From Chrysomallon squamiferum (taxonomy: Eukaryota > Mollusca > Gastropoda > Neomphalida > Peltospiridae): a DNA stretch of 35,000 nt. Shown here one piece after another: positions 11,915 to 23,559 of the stretch. Position 1 is the stretch's first letter. Each line of letters starts with the position of its first letter. The stretch spans positions 18,278,440-18,313,439 of the forward strand of contig CM022677.1 of assembly GCA_012295275.1 (NCBI GenBank). The letters are read 5' to 3'. The translations under genes were made by a program, and so were the position numbers. The notes under the pieces are model-generated. The model was not told the origin of the DNA. It saw nothing but the letters and a program-made list of their open reading frames with translations, and searched no databases.

Positions 11915-12894
11915 GTCAATCTGTAATAATTATAACTAATCATAAATAAAATGAAGAGACAAATTAAACAATAATTTAAAATTTTATAAATATTTATTGA
12001 TCTTGCTTGCCTTCAGTTCAGCTGAGTGTATGTGTGTGCGTGTGTCTGTTCAGTAAACAAGACATTTTGTACATTTTTTTTTTAGCAGTCCTGTGCTTTT
12101 ATACATATAACCTGTTACTTTTCTTTTAAATTTGTTTTCTTTGAACTTTTTTGTAAATACTAGCCTGTTGTTATCTTAGAACAATCACTTTGAAGTTGCC
12201 TTAAAGAATATAGCATTAATCATTATTATTTTTTTTTTTTCTAGGCTATAAGTAGATATTTTAATATATAGAACATGTTAGTTTATTAATTTTTAACCTT
12301 TTTTTAAAATTCGTTATTGTTGTAGAGCAATCTAAAAAAAAAAAAATGACAGAAACCAAGAAGTAATATAGAGTTAATGTTCATAACTTTCAAAAAGTCT
12401 ATATAGACTGAGCTATGAGACAAAACCAGAAAATGAACAGCAATCATTTTGTTTGTTATTATTGTTGTTGTTGCTGTTGTTATTATTGTTTATATTATTA
12501 TTAAATAATTATCAGTATAAAAAAAATACATTGATAAACTCAGAATTCATTTTGATAATTTGAAGAAAATAAAATCTACACAGTCTAAATAAAAGGAAAA
12601 CTTATAACAAAACTAACAACAAAATAATAATAATAAAATAAAATCTATTTTGTAGTATTATTAGTATAACTGTTTTTTTTTAAATCCCTATTACCGACCA
12701 GTCTAAAAATCCTACAGTGACTGAGGCATAAGCTCACTATCACATTTGTTTTCTGTTCTTGTTATTATTTTGTTTTTGAATGTTATTTTTTCTGTTGTGT
12801 ATTTTGGCTTGATAAAATGTGATGGATACAGGGTATTAAAAACAAGCAACAAAGTGTAACAGTTTCTTTTCATAAAAAAAAAAAAAAATGCACT
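11915..12894. other. AT-rich non-coding stretch
   Basis: Contains short poly(T) and poly(A) runs, a GTT/ATT-rich patch at 12450-12500 and an AAT patch near 12625. No reading frame, RNA gene or clear repeat unit was found. Part of it could be 3' UTR of CDC42SE if the transcript is long. Confidence 0.4.
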
Positions 12895-13740
12895 TAGAAG
12901 ATTTGACCTAGGAACCCATGGAGAGAGTAGTACCATGATACTTGTTAAGTCCAATCAATTATAGCATTTTATTTGTATTAAGAAATTAAAATTAAGATTT
13001 CACTGATTTAAGAATTTTCCTTGTGTAGAATGTCCAATTATAATATTTTATTTCACTTAAAAGAAATTCAAAGTAGATTTCCCAGTTTTAAGAATCTTTC
13101 CGCTAAACGGATTTGAACCACAATATCCCATAATTTCACTTAAAGCATTCACACTAATTTTACAGATTGTCCACCAAGGAGATTTGAACCTGTATCCTTG
13201 TGGTGACCTTTTTATTATAACATTTTTTTAGCTTTCAACCCCATTTTCCCAGATATATATCTTGTATGTTATACCTTATATACAAATTCTTTTGAAAGGG
13301 ATTTAATCCAGAATATTATCCTAGTTTGTCTGAATTATTAAATGGATTGTAAACTTTCCATAAAGAGGATTTGAACCACAATCCTTTGATAGTTAATCTA
13401 ATTGTACTATTTTCATTAATAGTATTCTATTTCAAGTTTGTAAGTTATTCTCAATTTAATTATTTTTTATTTTAAAAAAAAAGAAAAAATGAAAAGATGG
13501 CTTTGACAGTATTTGAACCAAGGTACTCGGAGAATTTATCTAAATAATGTGGGTTCAGTGAATTATCTTCCCTTTGAATAGATCTGAATTACAGTATTTA
13601 GAAATTCATTTGGATATTTCACTTTACTTAAATTCAACTAACACAATTTGAACCAAGAATTTTAGTTTTTCTTATAACAGCAAACATATGTTTTGAATTA
13701 TTCATGTTCTTTGTTAAGATTTGAACCATAATTTTTATGC
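12895..13740 (-). repeat. Degenerate ~70-80 bp tandem array with tRNA B-box-like motifs
   Basis: GATTTGAACC or a close variant occurs at 12900 (GATTTGACC), 13109, 13181, 13297 (GATTTAATCC), 13367, 13510, 13579 (weak), 13645 and 13718. Most steps are 66-73 bp, or near multiples (143, 209); one step is 116 bp. On the minus strand the motif reads GGTTCAAATC, the tRNA B-box. The segments at 12948-13030 and 13031-13115 also align with each other outside the motif (GTCCAAT...TATTTT...AAGAAATT...TTTAAGAAT). No complete A-box or cloverleaf is evident, so these are not functional tRNA genes. Confidence 0.5.
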
Positions 13741-13805
13741 TGATGTGCTAGTGCTAATAAGATTTTTTTTTTTTTTTTCCTGTAACAGTTTTCAACAGTT
13801 ATTTC

Positions 13806-13841
<36 letters not shown>

Positions 13842-14290
13842 TAATAATGATAATAATAATTCATTAAAAACAGTGATATGGTTTCCTTAGGGACTTAATG
13901 AGACCTGATAAAAATGAGTATTTCAACAGAGTTGAACATAAACTTTTAAAAATAAAATACATTTTATTGTATAAAAGAAATAAATAGTTTTTTTTTTCTC
14001 TGAATCATTGTACATTGTAAGTATTTAGTAGTATCTGTTCAGTTTCATACAAATCAGTTTTTAATATATGTTATTAACCTTTCAATATTGTTTTAATTTG
14101 TAACTATTATTTATTTATTTATTTATTTATATTTTAATTTATTTCGACTTTGTTGCAATAGGTGATGGGAACTTGCATTTTAATCGTATAAATAATATTT
14201 TTAACATTTTTAATTTGTTTTTGTTTTCTAATTATTATTATTATTGTTATTATTGATATTGTTATTGTTATTATTATTATTGTTAAATCA
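13741..14290. repeat. AT-rich DNA with (AAT)n, (ATTT)n and (ATT)n patches
   Basis: (AAT)n at 13806-13862, ATTT units at 14108-14131, and ATT/GTT units at 14228-14285. No gene is visible between them. Confidence 0.7.
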
Positions 14291-14456
14291 CTCAAAATAG
14301 TATTAGTGTACATAAAATCTTGTATTAATAATCAAAGAAAACAATAATAATCTTGCAGTACATGAATAAACAATTATAAGTAATAAAGACACCTTCAAAC
14401 TGAATGACTTGAAGAAACCCATTTATAGTGTAATAATTGTACAATAAAATTAAAAT

Positions 14457-14760
14457 TAATTAAGATTCATTCACACTGTAAATTTAAGAAACAGTTTGTA
14501 AAATTAGGTATGATTTTAGACTGAAATTAAGCATTCTACAGGATACAACTTAATTGGAAAAATAGGTACAAATTGTTACAAATTAAGTTAAGGTTTATTC
14601 ATACTAATAGACCTGTAGTAGCAATTTATAATGTAATTTGATTTAAGCATCATTCATACTGTGTGATTTATTAAAACAATTTCATTAATCTTGTGTCAAA
14701 TTGTAAGCTGCAATCATACAATATGACTTTAAAAAAACATTTGAGTTATAATTACAGCTC
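14457..14760. repeat. Degenerate ~60-bp tandem array
   Basis: AATTAAG/ATTTAAGC followed by an ATTCATAC or ATTCACAC motif and a CTGT/TGTGA patch recurs at about 14457, 14524, 14580, 14641 and 14702, steps of 56-67 bp. Conservation is low but the order of short motifs is kept. Confidence 0.45.
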
Positions 14761-15139
14761 TCAGAATGTGTTGCCTTCTGTTTCTGTGTTTAAGTATTTT
14801 AGAAGTTTCAAATAATAATATTTTACTTCAATAGACAGAAGAACAAAAATATATTGTTTTAAGTATTATTACTTGATCAGTGATTTTTTTAAGATACATT
14901 TTTGTTTAATTTTATTTTACACCAAAATGTGCCTTTTGTAAATGTAAATTATTAGTAAAATTGTTGGGTTTTTGTTTTGGCATTTTAAAATTAAAAATGA
15001 ATTTTTATATTCAGTTAATTATTCATTGGAAAGATAATTTTAGTCTTTCATCTTTAGTGTTTGTTTCTTTTTAAAATTATATTTGTATAAGAATTTTTTT
15101 TTTTTTTTAAATTGTTGAACATATTTTTTATGACTTCTT

Positions 15140-15143
<4 letters not shown>

Positions 15144-15221
<78 letters not shown>
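15144..15221. repeat. (CT)n microsatellite
   Basis: About 38 TC units, plus orientation. Confidence 0.95.
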
Positions 15222-15225
<4 letters not shown>

Positions 15226-15479
15226 CCTCTGAAAATACCAGTATCTAGAACTAAAATTGTTTTAAAATCTGTTTATACTGAATAAATAGAATTTTTTAAC
15301 AGCAATAAAAATATAATAAAGAATCTAGCTAGTAACTTTAGTTTTGCATCCTTTAATGCCTCAGGTATGCAATAGAAAGGTTTTCTCTATGAGCAGGTTG
15401 AGTCATTATCATTTATTCTGCTTAGGTTTAGAATATAATACAAATCATGGTTAAGGCATTTTGTTTATAATTAAAATAG

Positions 15480-15700
15480 TGTGCAGTAAACAGGTGGTCT
15501 TAGTACGCAGTTTGAAACTTAATTCTTATTATATGTAACTTAGTGTGGTATGTAAGGTTACACTTAATGGAAAGTTTGGATTACTCAGTGGATTAGAAGT
15601 ACAGGCTACTATTTTGTACCGTATATGAAATATTAAGCAATATAAAGGTGGTCTGAATTAGCAGTTTGAATATTTCCTAGAAAGGTAACTATTTTAACAG
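15480..15700. repeat. Imperfect ~150-bp direct duplication
   Basis: GGTGGTCTTAGTACGCAGTTTGAA near 15492 recurs in altered form (GGTGGTCTGAATTAGCAG) near 15645, with GCAGTAAACA/GCAATATAAA before each. The rest of the segment is AT-rich and non-coding. Confidence 0.45.
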
Positions 15701-16222
15701 ATTTTAATTAATAAAATAATTGAGCTTACCAATGATGATAATATATAATTTCCCCTTTTTTTTTTTTTTTTTTTCCTTTTTTAAAATAATGCAGTTTGTT
15801 TCATTTTATCTTTTTTTTTTTTTTTTTGACAACATTTTGTTTAGTTACATCTTTCTGTCATTAGCACAAAGGCAACTGTATATTAAACAGAACATTTTTT
15901 ATTATTTAATTTTTTAATGAATATTTGCAGTGAAATATTTTGACTGCTATAGAAATTGTTTGATACTAAAATTTACTTTGTGAATTAAATTTTCGTTCAT
16001 CTTTAGAGAGATGTAGAAATATGATTAGCCAGTTTGCTAATTTTTTTAGGAAGATTTATCTAACACTTGGGTATTTTTGGATATCATATATTTTTGAATA
16101 CATTTATACAAATTTTAGTGATGTATAAGTTAAATCTGTATGTTCATGCAAAGAATACACATACAGTCCTATACATACGTGTATATACATGCACGCACAC
16201 TCAACACAAACATGCAGATTCA

Positions 16223-16227
<5 letters not shown>

Positions 16228-16265
<38 letters not shown>
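16228..16265. repeat. (CA)n microsatellite
   Basis: About 19 AC units, preceded by a looser CA-rich patch. Confidence 0.95.
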
Positions 16266-16267
<2 letters not shown>

Positions 16268-16667
16268 AGATTTAGTTTCCTGTTTTGAAACTAAGAAATG
16301 TGATTGGAAGTTTTGCTTGAAATAATTTTTTACATAACAGTTTATGTACAGAAAGAAATAAACATTTAAATTAAGCTTTAGTTTATAACAATTAGAATGT
16401 TTCATATTGGATAGAGAAAATTACTCTTATTTAAGTATCATCAATTCAGTACATAAAGGTCATTTTGATTTTTTTTTTTTTTTTTATCATTTCTTTTTTA
16501 ATTCCCGTTCTAACTTTTCACCAGCTGTGCTCTTGTTTTTTTGGGTTTTTTGTAACATAAAGTGCTAGAAGATAACAGCTTGCTCAGAAGTGACAAATTG
16601 TAAATAATATGAATATCTGTCTTTCATTCGCAATGTCTTTTCAGTTTTCATTGTATTTGTGAAAAAC

Positions 16668-16669
<2 letters not shown>

Positions 16670-16722
<53 letters not shown>
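16670..16722. repeat. (ATT)n microsatellite
   Basis: About 17 uninterrupted ATT units. Confidence 0.95.
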
Positions 16723-17810
16723 GAAATTTTTTTTTGTTTCATTTTTTTTTCGATGATATTCAAAACAGATTATAAATAAAAGAATATTTGCATTTATATA
16801 TATATATACACACATACATACTCATTTCTCTAATGAATTTTTAAGAAAATGTATGACAAAAAATAAAACTTAAAAATACAATATTATGAAACCAGAACAT
16901 CTTGGTAGCTTTTAAATAATAACAAAATAATATTTAAAATATATAATGGTGAGAAAAATAAATGTTTAATAATAAAAGTAAATACATAATATTTTATATT
17001 TATTTTGAAAAAAAAATAAAATACAGCTTAGAAATGCATTACCTAAATCACTTTTTCAGTTATAAATGAAAAGGTGAAAGAAAAAAAAAAAAAATTGTCC
17101 TATTTCATTGAGTATATTTCCCTATAAACAATAAACCACATGTAAAATTTGTATTTGTTATAAATGTATTGAGTGACAAATAAAACATTACTACATTTGA
17201 ATCATTCATTTATTGCCAATTATGTGAAGATTAATTTTTTTTTTTTATTAGCTGTTAACTTAATGTTGCGAGTGTGTATTGCGTAGAAATTTTATCATTT
17301 ATTAATAAAATGTTGATAGTGGAATTGTGGAGTTTTTAAAGTTTTTTAATTTTTTTTTTATAATTATTGTTACTGTATTAATGTTCCAATAAACAAGTAA
17401 ATATAATAATAATTTTATAATAAATTTATAATAATTTCTCGAGAAAAAGAAATAGTAAGCTAAAGGTTATTTCTTGCAAGAATTTAGGGGTAAAAAAAAT
17501 TCAAAGGGATTTGGGAAAATTATCATTAAATATATTGCTTGTTTTTGATTTTTTTCTTCATAATAAAGGAATTATTATTAAAAAAAATTGTAATACCATG
17601 TAATTATAATTATTATTATTATGATTATTATTATTATTATTTTCACACCTTGTTAATGTTCCAGACAAACTTTTTGAAATAATAAATTGTTACATTTTTA
17701 AATGACTTCAATAAATATTTTGTACATTGTATGGCTTCTTGTTTTTTTCTTTTGTTCACACATTTTCCTTCTTCATTTTTACTTTTTTCTATGTACCCAA
17801 TTTGTGAACA
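16723..17810. other. AT-rich non-coding stretch
   Basis: Homopolymer runs, an AT run near 16797-16808 and an ATT patch at 17608-17642. No reading frame or repeat unit with clear boundaries was seen. Confidence 0.4.
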
Positions 17811-17814
17811 GTCA

Positions 17815-18090
17815 GTGACTACTACTACAACTACTACTACTACAACAGTTTGTTACTACAGCTACTACTAGTATTGTTATAGATGTTGCAATGTTTGTTA
17901 CTACTGTCACTACTTCTGCTATACAATTATTGTTACTACTAACTACTACATCAGCTGCCACTACAACTACTACTACTACTACTACTATAATAATAATAAT
18001 AATAATAACAAACACTAGTTATATCCATTTGCTTTTTATTGATAATACACTAATTTACAGCCTGAATATTATGTAATTTTGATATACACA

Positions 18091-18134
<44 letters not shown>

Positions 18135-18135
18135 T
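17815..18135. repeat. Imperfect (ACT)n and (AAT)n trinucleotide tracts
   Basis: ACT/ACA/GCT-type units from 17815 to about 17985 change into AAT units to 18008, and a second AAT run lies at 18090-18134. The runs of threonine or valine in the frames here come from the repeat. Confidence 0.85.
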
Positions 18136-18250
18136 CAATAATAATAATGAGAAGAAGAAGAAGAGGAAAGAGATAAGCAAATATTTACATATTTCCATTT
18201 TTTCACATGTTCATCTTATGCATATAGTTTTAAATTCTAAATTTATTAAT

Positions 18251-18255
<5 letters not shown>

Positions 18256-18284
<29 letters not shown>
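18256..18284. repeat. (AT)n microsatellite
   Basis: About 14 AT units. Confidence 0.9.
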
Positions 18285-18289
<5 letters not shown>

Positions 18290-18294
18290 TTCAG

Positions 18295-18493
18295 ATTTAT
18301 GAGATCATCTACAAAGGTTACCATAGCAACATGCAGAAAATACTGCAGAGAAATTATAATATAGATTTACAATAAGCAAAATCTTTTAACTTGTCTTAAA
18401 ATGTAGCATATTTTCATTTCATTTCAATGATGTCATATATGGTTGCCATAGAAACAACAAAGATGACATAGAGGTGGAATAATAATAATAATC

Positions 18494-18541
<48 letters not shown>

Positions 18542-18800
18542 TCATAGTTATTATTAACTGAACAAAAATAATTTATACTCCTTAAACCATTCAGCAGTTC
18601 AGATATTCAACTTAAAATATTTATAATTGTTATGAGGTCATGTATAAAGATTGTCATAGTAACATAAAGAAATTTTTGCAAAGAAAAGTATAACTGAGTT
18701 ATAATAGTGATAAAGTTACAAACTTTAAGTTGTATCACATTCATATGACATCATTTTATTATCAGAGACAATGAAATTATTACCCTTTAGAAGTAGAATA
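18295..18800. repeat. Old ~333-bp duplication separated by (AAT)n
   Basis: A segment from TTATGAGATCATCTACAAAG (18297) and one from TTATGAGGTCATGTATAAAG (18630) align over about 150 bp, sharing a CATAGYAACAT element, GCAGAGAAA/GCAAAGAAA, a TTTTAA/TTTAAG patch, and ATGATGTCATAT/ATATGACATCAT. The (AAT)n tract at 18478-18540 lies between the copies. Confidence 0.5.
18317..18455. promoter_or_regulatory. Two RFX X-box-like sites
   Basis: GTTACCATAGCAAC at 18317-18330 fits the RFX X-box consensus (GTHNYY-AT-RRNAAC) exactly, and GTTGCCATAGAAAC at 18442-18455 also fits. A weaker ATTGTCATAGTAAC lies at 18650-18663. RFX factors regulate ciliary and other genes; no gene with a promoter is seen next to these sites. 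Confidence 0.35.
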
Positions 18801-19229
18801 ACACAAAATTATGAAGTCTGGCAGAAATCAAATCTCTCTCTCTCTGTCTCTATGTATGTGTACACACACACACACAGCTGATAGTAAATACAAAATATGT
18901 TTGATATGTAAAGCAAACAAGCAATATACACACACATTATTTATTTATTTATTTATTTATTTTGTCTTTTATCCAGTTCCAAAGTATAATCATACTAATT
19001 ATTATATGTTAAATGATGTTGCTGGTAATTTGACAAAAAAAAAAAAATAATAATAATAATGAAAATATCTCAGAATAATCCACATTAATTTCAGGAATTT
19101 CAGGCAAGTGATTCCCCTTTTCAGCATTTGCACTTCATGACAATATTTATGATGATAACAGTTACAACAACAACAGCAACAAGAGCAACAACAACGTTAT
19201 AGTGGTATGGTAGTAATAGAGTAAGGACT

Positions 19230-19237
19230 AGCAGTAT

Positions 19238-19268
<31 letters not shown>

Positions 19269-19698
19269 TATAGATAGATAGATAGATAGGTATCTTTTTT
19301 CTTGTGAAAGATATAGAAATAAAGAAGACATGAACATGATGATGATATTGATAGTAATAGTAATAGTAATAACTGTAGTAGTGTTCATAGTAAAAGTAGA
19401 TATGGTAATAGTTGCAGTAGCAGCTGAAGTACTAGTATTAATAGTAGTAGATACTATAAAAGCACTAGTAGCAGAAACATTGTAGCATTACTAATAATAG
19501 AAACAGTAGTAGTGGCAGTAGTCATATTTTTGACAGTGGAAGTGGTGGAAGTAGTGGTAGCTGTTGTAGTAGTAGTAGTAGTAGTGGTAGTAGTGGCAGC
19601 GGTTGCAGTAGTTATATAATAACCAAACATCATATATGCAGAGTTGCAAGTAGTAGTAGCAATATCAGTAGCATCAAAAGTAGTAATAATAATAGCAA

Positions 19699-19745
<47 letters not shown>

Positions 19746-19860
19746 TGGTAGTGACAGTATTAGTAGCATCAATAGCAGCAATAATAGTAGCAATAGTAGT
19801 AGAAGTAGTAGTAGTGGTAGTGGTAGTGTTAATGGAGATGACGGTTGTTGTTGTAGTAGT
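19230..19860. repeat. Long imperfect (GTA)n region after (TTAT)n-(TAGA)n
   Basis: TTAT units at 19233-19269 and TAGA units to about 19290 are followed by more than 500 bp of GTA/GTG/GCA/ATA units, densest at 19565-19615 and 19690-19740. The leucine- or threonine-rich frames on the minus strand are repeat translations. Confidence 0.85.
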
Positions 19861-20112
19861 AATTAATCGTGCAAATGAAAACAAAACTAAGAGATAAAAA
19901 ATTCTTGTGAATATTATAGAAAAAAAGCATTGAAACAATGAGTCAGTTTATAAACATGTTTTAATATAATGAATTTTTGTGAGCATTTGAAGAAACAGAA
20001 AGAAAAAAAATTATACAATGAAAGCATTCTTCATGAAATTTTCAAGTTTAATCCTTTGAATCCTAAGTACAGATAAACAACTGCAGAAGCACGGAAATCT
20101 TTTTTATTCTAT

Positions 20113-20179
20113 GAAATAAATAAATAAATAAATAAATAAATGAATAATTAAATAAATAAATAAATAAATAAATGAATAA

Positions 20180-20211
<32 letters not shown>

Positions 20212-20216
20212 ACAAA
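20113..20216. repeat. (AAAT)n microsatellite
   Basis: About 25 AAAT units with two TGAATAATT interruptions at the same phase, suggesting a local higher-order duplication of ~48 bp. Confidence 0.9.
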
Positions 20217-20439
20217 CAATAAAAAAAAAAAAAACAGAAAAACAAAAAACAAAAAACAAAAAAAAAACGGTTGCCTTTTATAATTTAAAAATTTATCGTT
20301 TTATTATTTTTATTATTATTATCAATATTACTTATTTATCTGTTTATTTGCTTATTTGTTGTTGTTCCAGAAAATAAACATCACCATCAAAATCAGGATT
20401 CAAAGGATTAAAACCTTCCACGCCAAATCACAAGTTATT

Positions 20440-20890
20440 AACCATATTTACATTTTATTTACATTTTACAAAAATCTTACACTTCACATTTCATTAATCA
20501 TCCATTTTACATTTCACAAATTCATTTTACATTTCAATAATCATCGATTTTACATTTCACAAATCTTCGATTTTACATTTCACAAATCTTCCATTTTACA
20601 TTTTATTAAATGTTTAATTTTACATTTTTTATGAATCTTCTATTTTACATTTCACAAATCTTCCATTTTACATTAGACTAATTTTCCACGGACATTCTAC
20701 AAAACCGTCCATTTTTTGCATTTAATAAACAGTTTTACATTTGAGTAAATCATCCATTTACATTTCATTTCCAACCATTTTACATTTTGCTAAGCAATAC
20801 ATTTACAGTGAAATTAATTCTTTAAAAAAACACTCATAGTAGTTGTTATAAGCCATCCATTTTACATTTCATTAAATTATCTATTTACAG
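20440..20890. repeat. 23-bp minisatellite, degenerate at both ends
   Basis: The unit ATTTTACATTTCACAAATCTTC plus one base is well kept at about 20548-20615 and 20640-20675. Outward, CATTTTACATT recurs with changed spacing to 20440 and 20870. The open frame across it is a product of the repeat lacking stops in that phase. Confidence 0.8.
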
Positions 20891-21280
20891 TTCACTTAAG
20901 TTTCATATTTATTACTTAATATTTTCTAAAAATAACCATTTAACATATCTTTAGTGGCAGCAAATGGCAGACAAAAATAAGAAATAGTTTTTTTTTAAAT
21001 TTATTTTTATGCCTGTGCATGATATTAATTGTCAATAATGTAAATATACATCTTAATTATCAATTAATAAGCATATTAATGAAGCTAGGTATAACAAGCA
21101 TTTAATTAAAAGTTATCTAGTTCACTCCAGTATCAAAAGTTAATATGAAAATGTTGATATCAAAAGCCGATTGAAGAAAATGTAATTAAAACCAGGGTTA
21201 TGGTTGCATTGTAAATAAATTCCGTTTAGCTGTTAAATTTTAAGTTTTTAAAACAAGCCTATGTTTAAAAATACAACACA
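20891..21280. other. AT-rich non-coding stretch
   Basis: No repeat unit, reading frame or RNA gene was seen. Confidence 0.35.
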
Positions 21281-21283
21281 CAG

Positions 21284-21495
21284 TGTAGCAGTAATAGTAA
21301 TAGTAGTAGTAGTAATAGCTGTAGAAGTAATAGTAATATTAAAGTAATAGTAATAACAGTAGCAGTAACGGTAATAATAGTAGAAGTAATAGTAAAAACA
21401 TTTTCAAATGGTAATAGTAGTAGTAGTAAAAGTAGCAGTATATAGCAAACTAGTGTAGTAATAGTGCAGAAGTAGTAACAGCAGTAGTAAATATT
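21284..21495. repeat. Imperfect (AGT)n region
   Basis: GTA/ATA/GCA trinucleotides over about 200 bp with a non-repetitive gap near 21400-21412. Confidence 0.8.
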
Positions 21496-21499
21496 ATTA

Positions 21500-22235
21500 T
21501 TGTTTCCATTTTGAATTGTGTGCAGATTATAAATCATTGTTCTTCCCATAAACAATGCATAGATAAAGGAAAAAAAAAAAAGTATTGTACAATCAACAGT
21601 ATACTATTGCTAATACAATATTTAATTCATAATGTAATTAAAATCAAAAAGTGTTATTATACCTTAAGAATAAGGCATTGTGAAAAAATTTTATCCATAC
21701 AAATAACATTTCATTCATAATCAAAGTTTGATATAGTGTTATATGAAACATGGCCAATTAATAATTAAAACCGAATTCTAAGAAATACTGAAGCAAAAAA
21801 AAAAAAGCAAAAAAAAAATAACAAAACTATATCAAAAATAATTTGTAGTTTTGTCAGTTCTCATACATACAGTAATTAAGCAGTCACTGAAAATATTAAT
21901 TTCATGGCTTCATTTACATCAAGTTCTTTACTACTAGCTTGTTAGTTAACATTTATTTGAAATTTCTAAAACATCCAGTTGAAAATATTCACTTTGTGAT
22001 AGCACTTAAAAAAACAAAAATGCATAAAACTGTTACTGTTATTACTCATAATAAAATAAATATTTGTTCAGTGATGAATAAATATGTTTTAGCAGTATTA
22101 TACTGAACTCTGAAGCCAAAAAAAAATTGTTGTAGTTTATGTACAGATTAGTTTTTTGTTTTTTTCAAATTTTATTTGCAGATTAACCCTATTTATGAGG
22201 AGAAAAAATACTTCATATTTTACTGTGAGAAAAAA
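21500..22235. other. AT-rich non-coding stretch with poly(A) runs
   Basis: Short A runs near 21568 and 21797 and many AT-rich motifs. Nothing else could be identified. Confidence 0.35.
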
Positions 22236-22238
22236 ATG

Positions 22239-22240
22239 AT

Positions 22241-22318
<78 letters not shown>
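22239..22318. repeat. (GT)n-(GA)n compound microsatellite
   Basis: GT units to 22260 followed by about 28 GA units. Confidence 0.95.
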
Positions 22319-22319
<1 letters not shown>

Positions 22320-23029
22320 TGTTGGGGAAGAACAGAAAGAAACAAAGAAGAAGTATAGACAGAGCATATGTAATTGTGTGTGTGTCAGATATTTATATGA
22401 GATTATGTGTTTGTGTTTGTGTATGTGTATATTTGTGTGAGTACATTCCCAACAGATTAACACAAACTGCTCACGTGTGCAACATTTTTGCAAAAACCTC
22501 AACTTCACTGTGTGCATGCATGCATGCATGTGCGACAAAAATGACAATCTCAAACACTGTTTGATTTGTGTGTATGCACATGCGTACAATTAGTGTGTGT
22601 GTGTGTTACATATGAACGTGCAAATACACCTGGTTCTTTTATGACCTGATACAAAACAACTCAGCAACACAGTACATAGTTAACACTGGCTACTAAATTT
22701 ACCATTACTAGGTCAGATAAACAGAATAGTTTACAAGTAGAAGCAAGGCTTGATGTGTATTTAGTTGTTCTAGGATGCAAGCAATATTTATGTGTGTAGT
22801 GTGTGTATGCACTGTGTATGTACTAATTTTTTAAAGCAGAATTTTTTTTATTTTTATTTTATGTCTGTCTGTGTATGTAGATTAATATATATATATATAT
22901 ATTGTTGTTGTTGCCTTTTAATCTGCTAAAACTTGGATTATCTGTTAATTTTGTGTTACTGTTATTAAATATTAGACAGATAACCAGACAGACTAACTTA
23001 TTATTATTTCTTTTTTATATATTTTTTTT

Positions 23030-23400
23030 ATCAACTGATCATTATAAATGCATGTATTGGAAGCTGTTTTTGTTTCGTTAATTTCTTCAGATTCCGTTAA
23101 TTTTATATTTACACATATGGTAACTATAAAAATGAAATCATTATAATTATATGCAACAGATTGTTATTTTTAGAAAAATATTTATTTGCTAATGATTATC
23201 TAACTATGCATCAAAAGTGGCTATTTTATTTTTAATTTTTCAAATTTTCAGCTAATATTTATAATTATATGCCACATAAGCCTGCTTTTTTTAGAAAATA
23301 ATTAACATTTAATTTACCAAATAATCATTATAGTTATATACATTAGAAGTGGCTTCTATTTTTGTTTTATTATTATTAAGTTTATCTGGTAATTTTTACC
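23030..23400. repeat. Degenerate tandem array, unit about 100-120 bp
   Basis: ATCATTATAAATGCATGTATTGGAAG (near 23038), ATTATAATTATATGCAACAG (23140), TTTATAATTATATGCCACAT (23260) and ATTATAGTTATATACATTAG (23326) are variants of one motif; each is followed by a TTTTTAGAAAA or TGGCTTCTATTTT-like patch. Confidence 0.45.
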
Positions 23401-23559
23401 TGTTAAGTGACTATAGCTAATTCAACAGACATGTACCTTTCTACATATTTTATTTAAAGAAATAATTTTTATATAATTGCTTGAATATATTTCTTAGTAT
23501 TTTACTGGACAAAAGAATTACATCATAAAGGACTTGTTTATAATGGTTTAACATTCGAT

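Noticed and set aside
17815-18008. Threonine- or valine-rich proteins encoded by trinucleotide tracts (also 19630-19938 and 21265-21555)
   Set aside because: Frames stay open because ACT/GTA repeats lack stops in that phase. There are no flanking coding features or splice sites.
20356-20634. 92-codon frame with repeated LHF/FTFHK peptides
   Set aside because: It is the 23-bp minisatellite in translation. The unit length is not a multiple of three, so peptide phase shifts between copies, unlike a real repeat protein.
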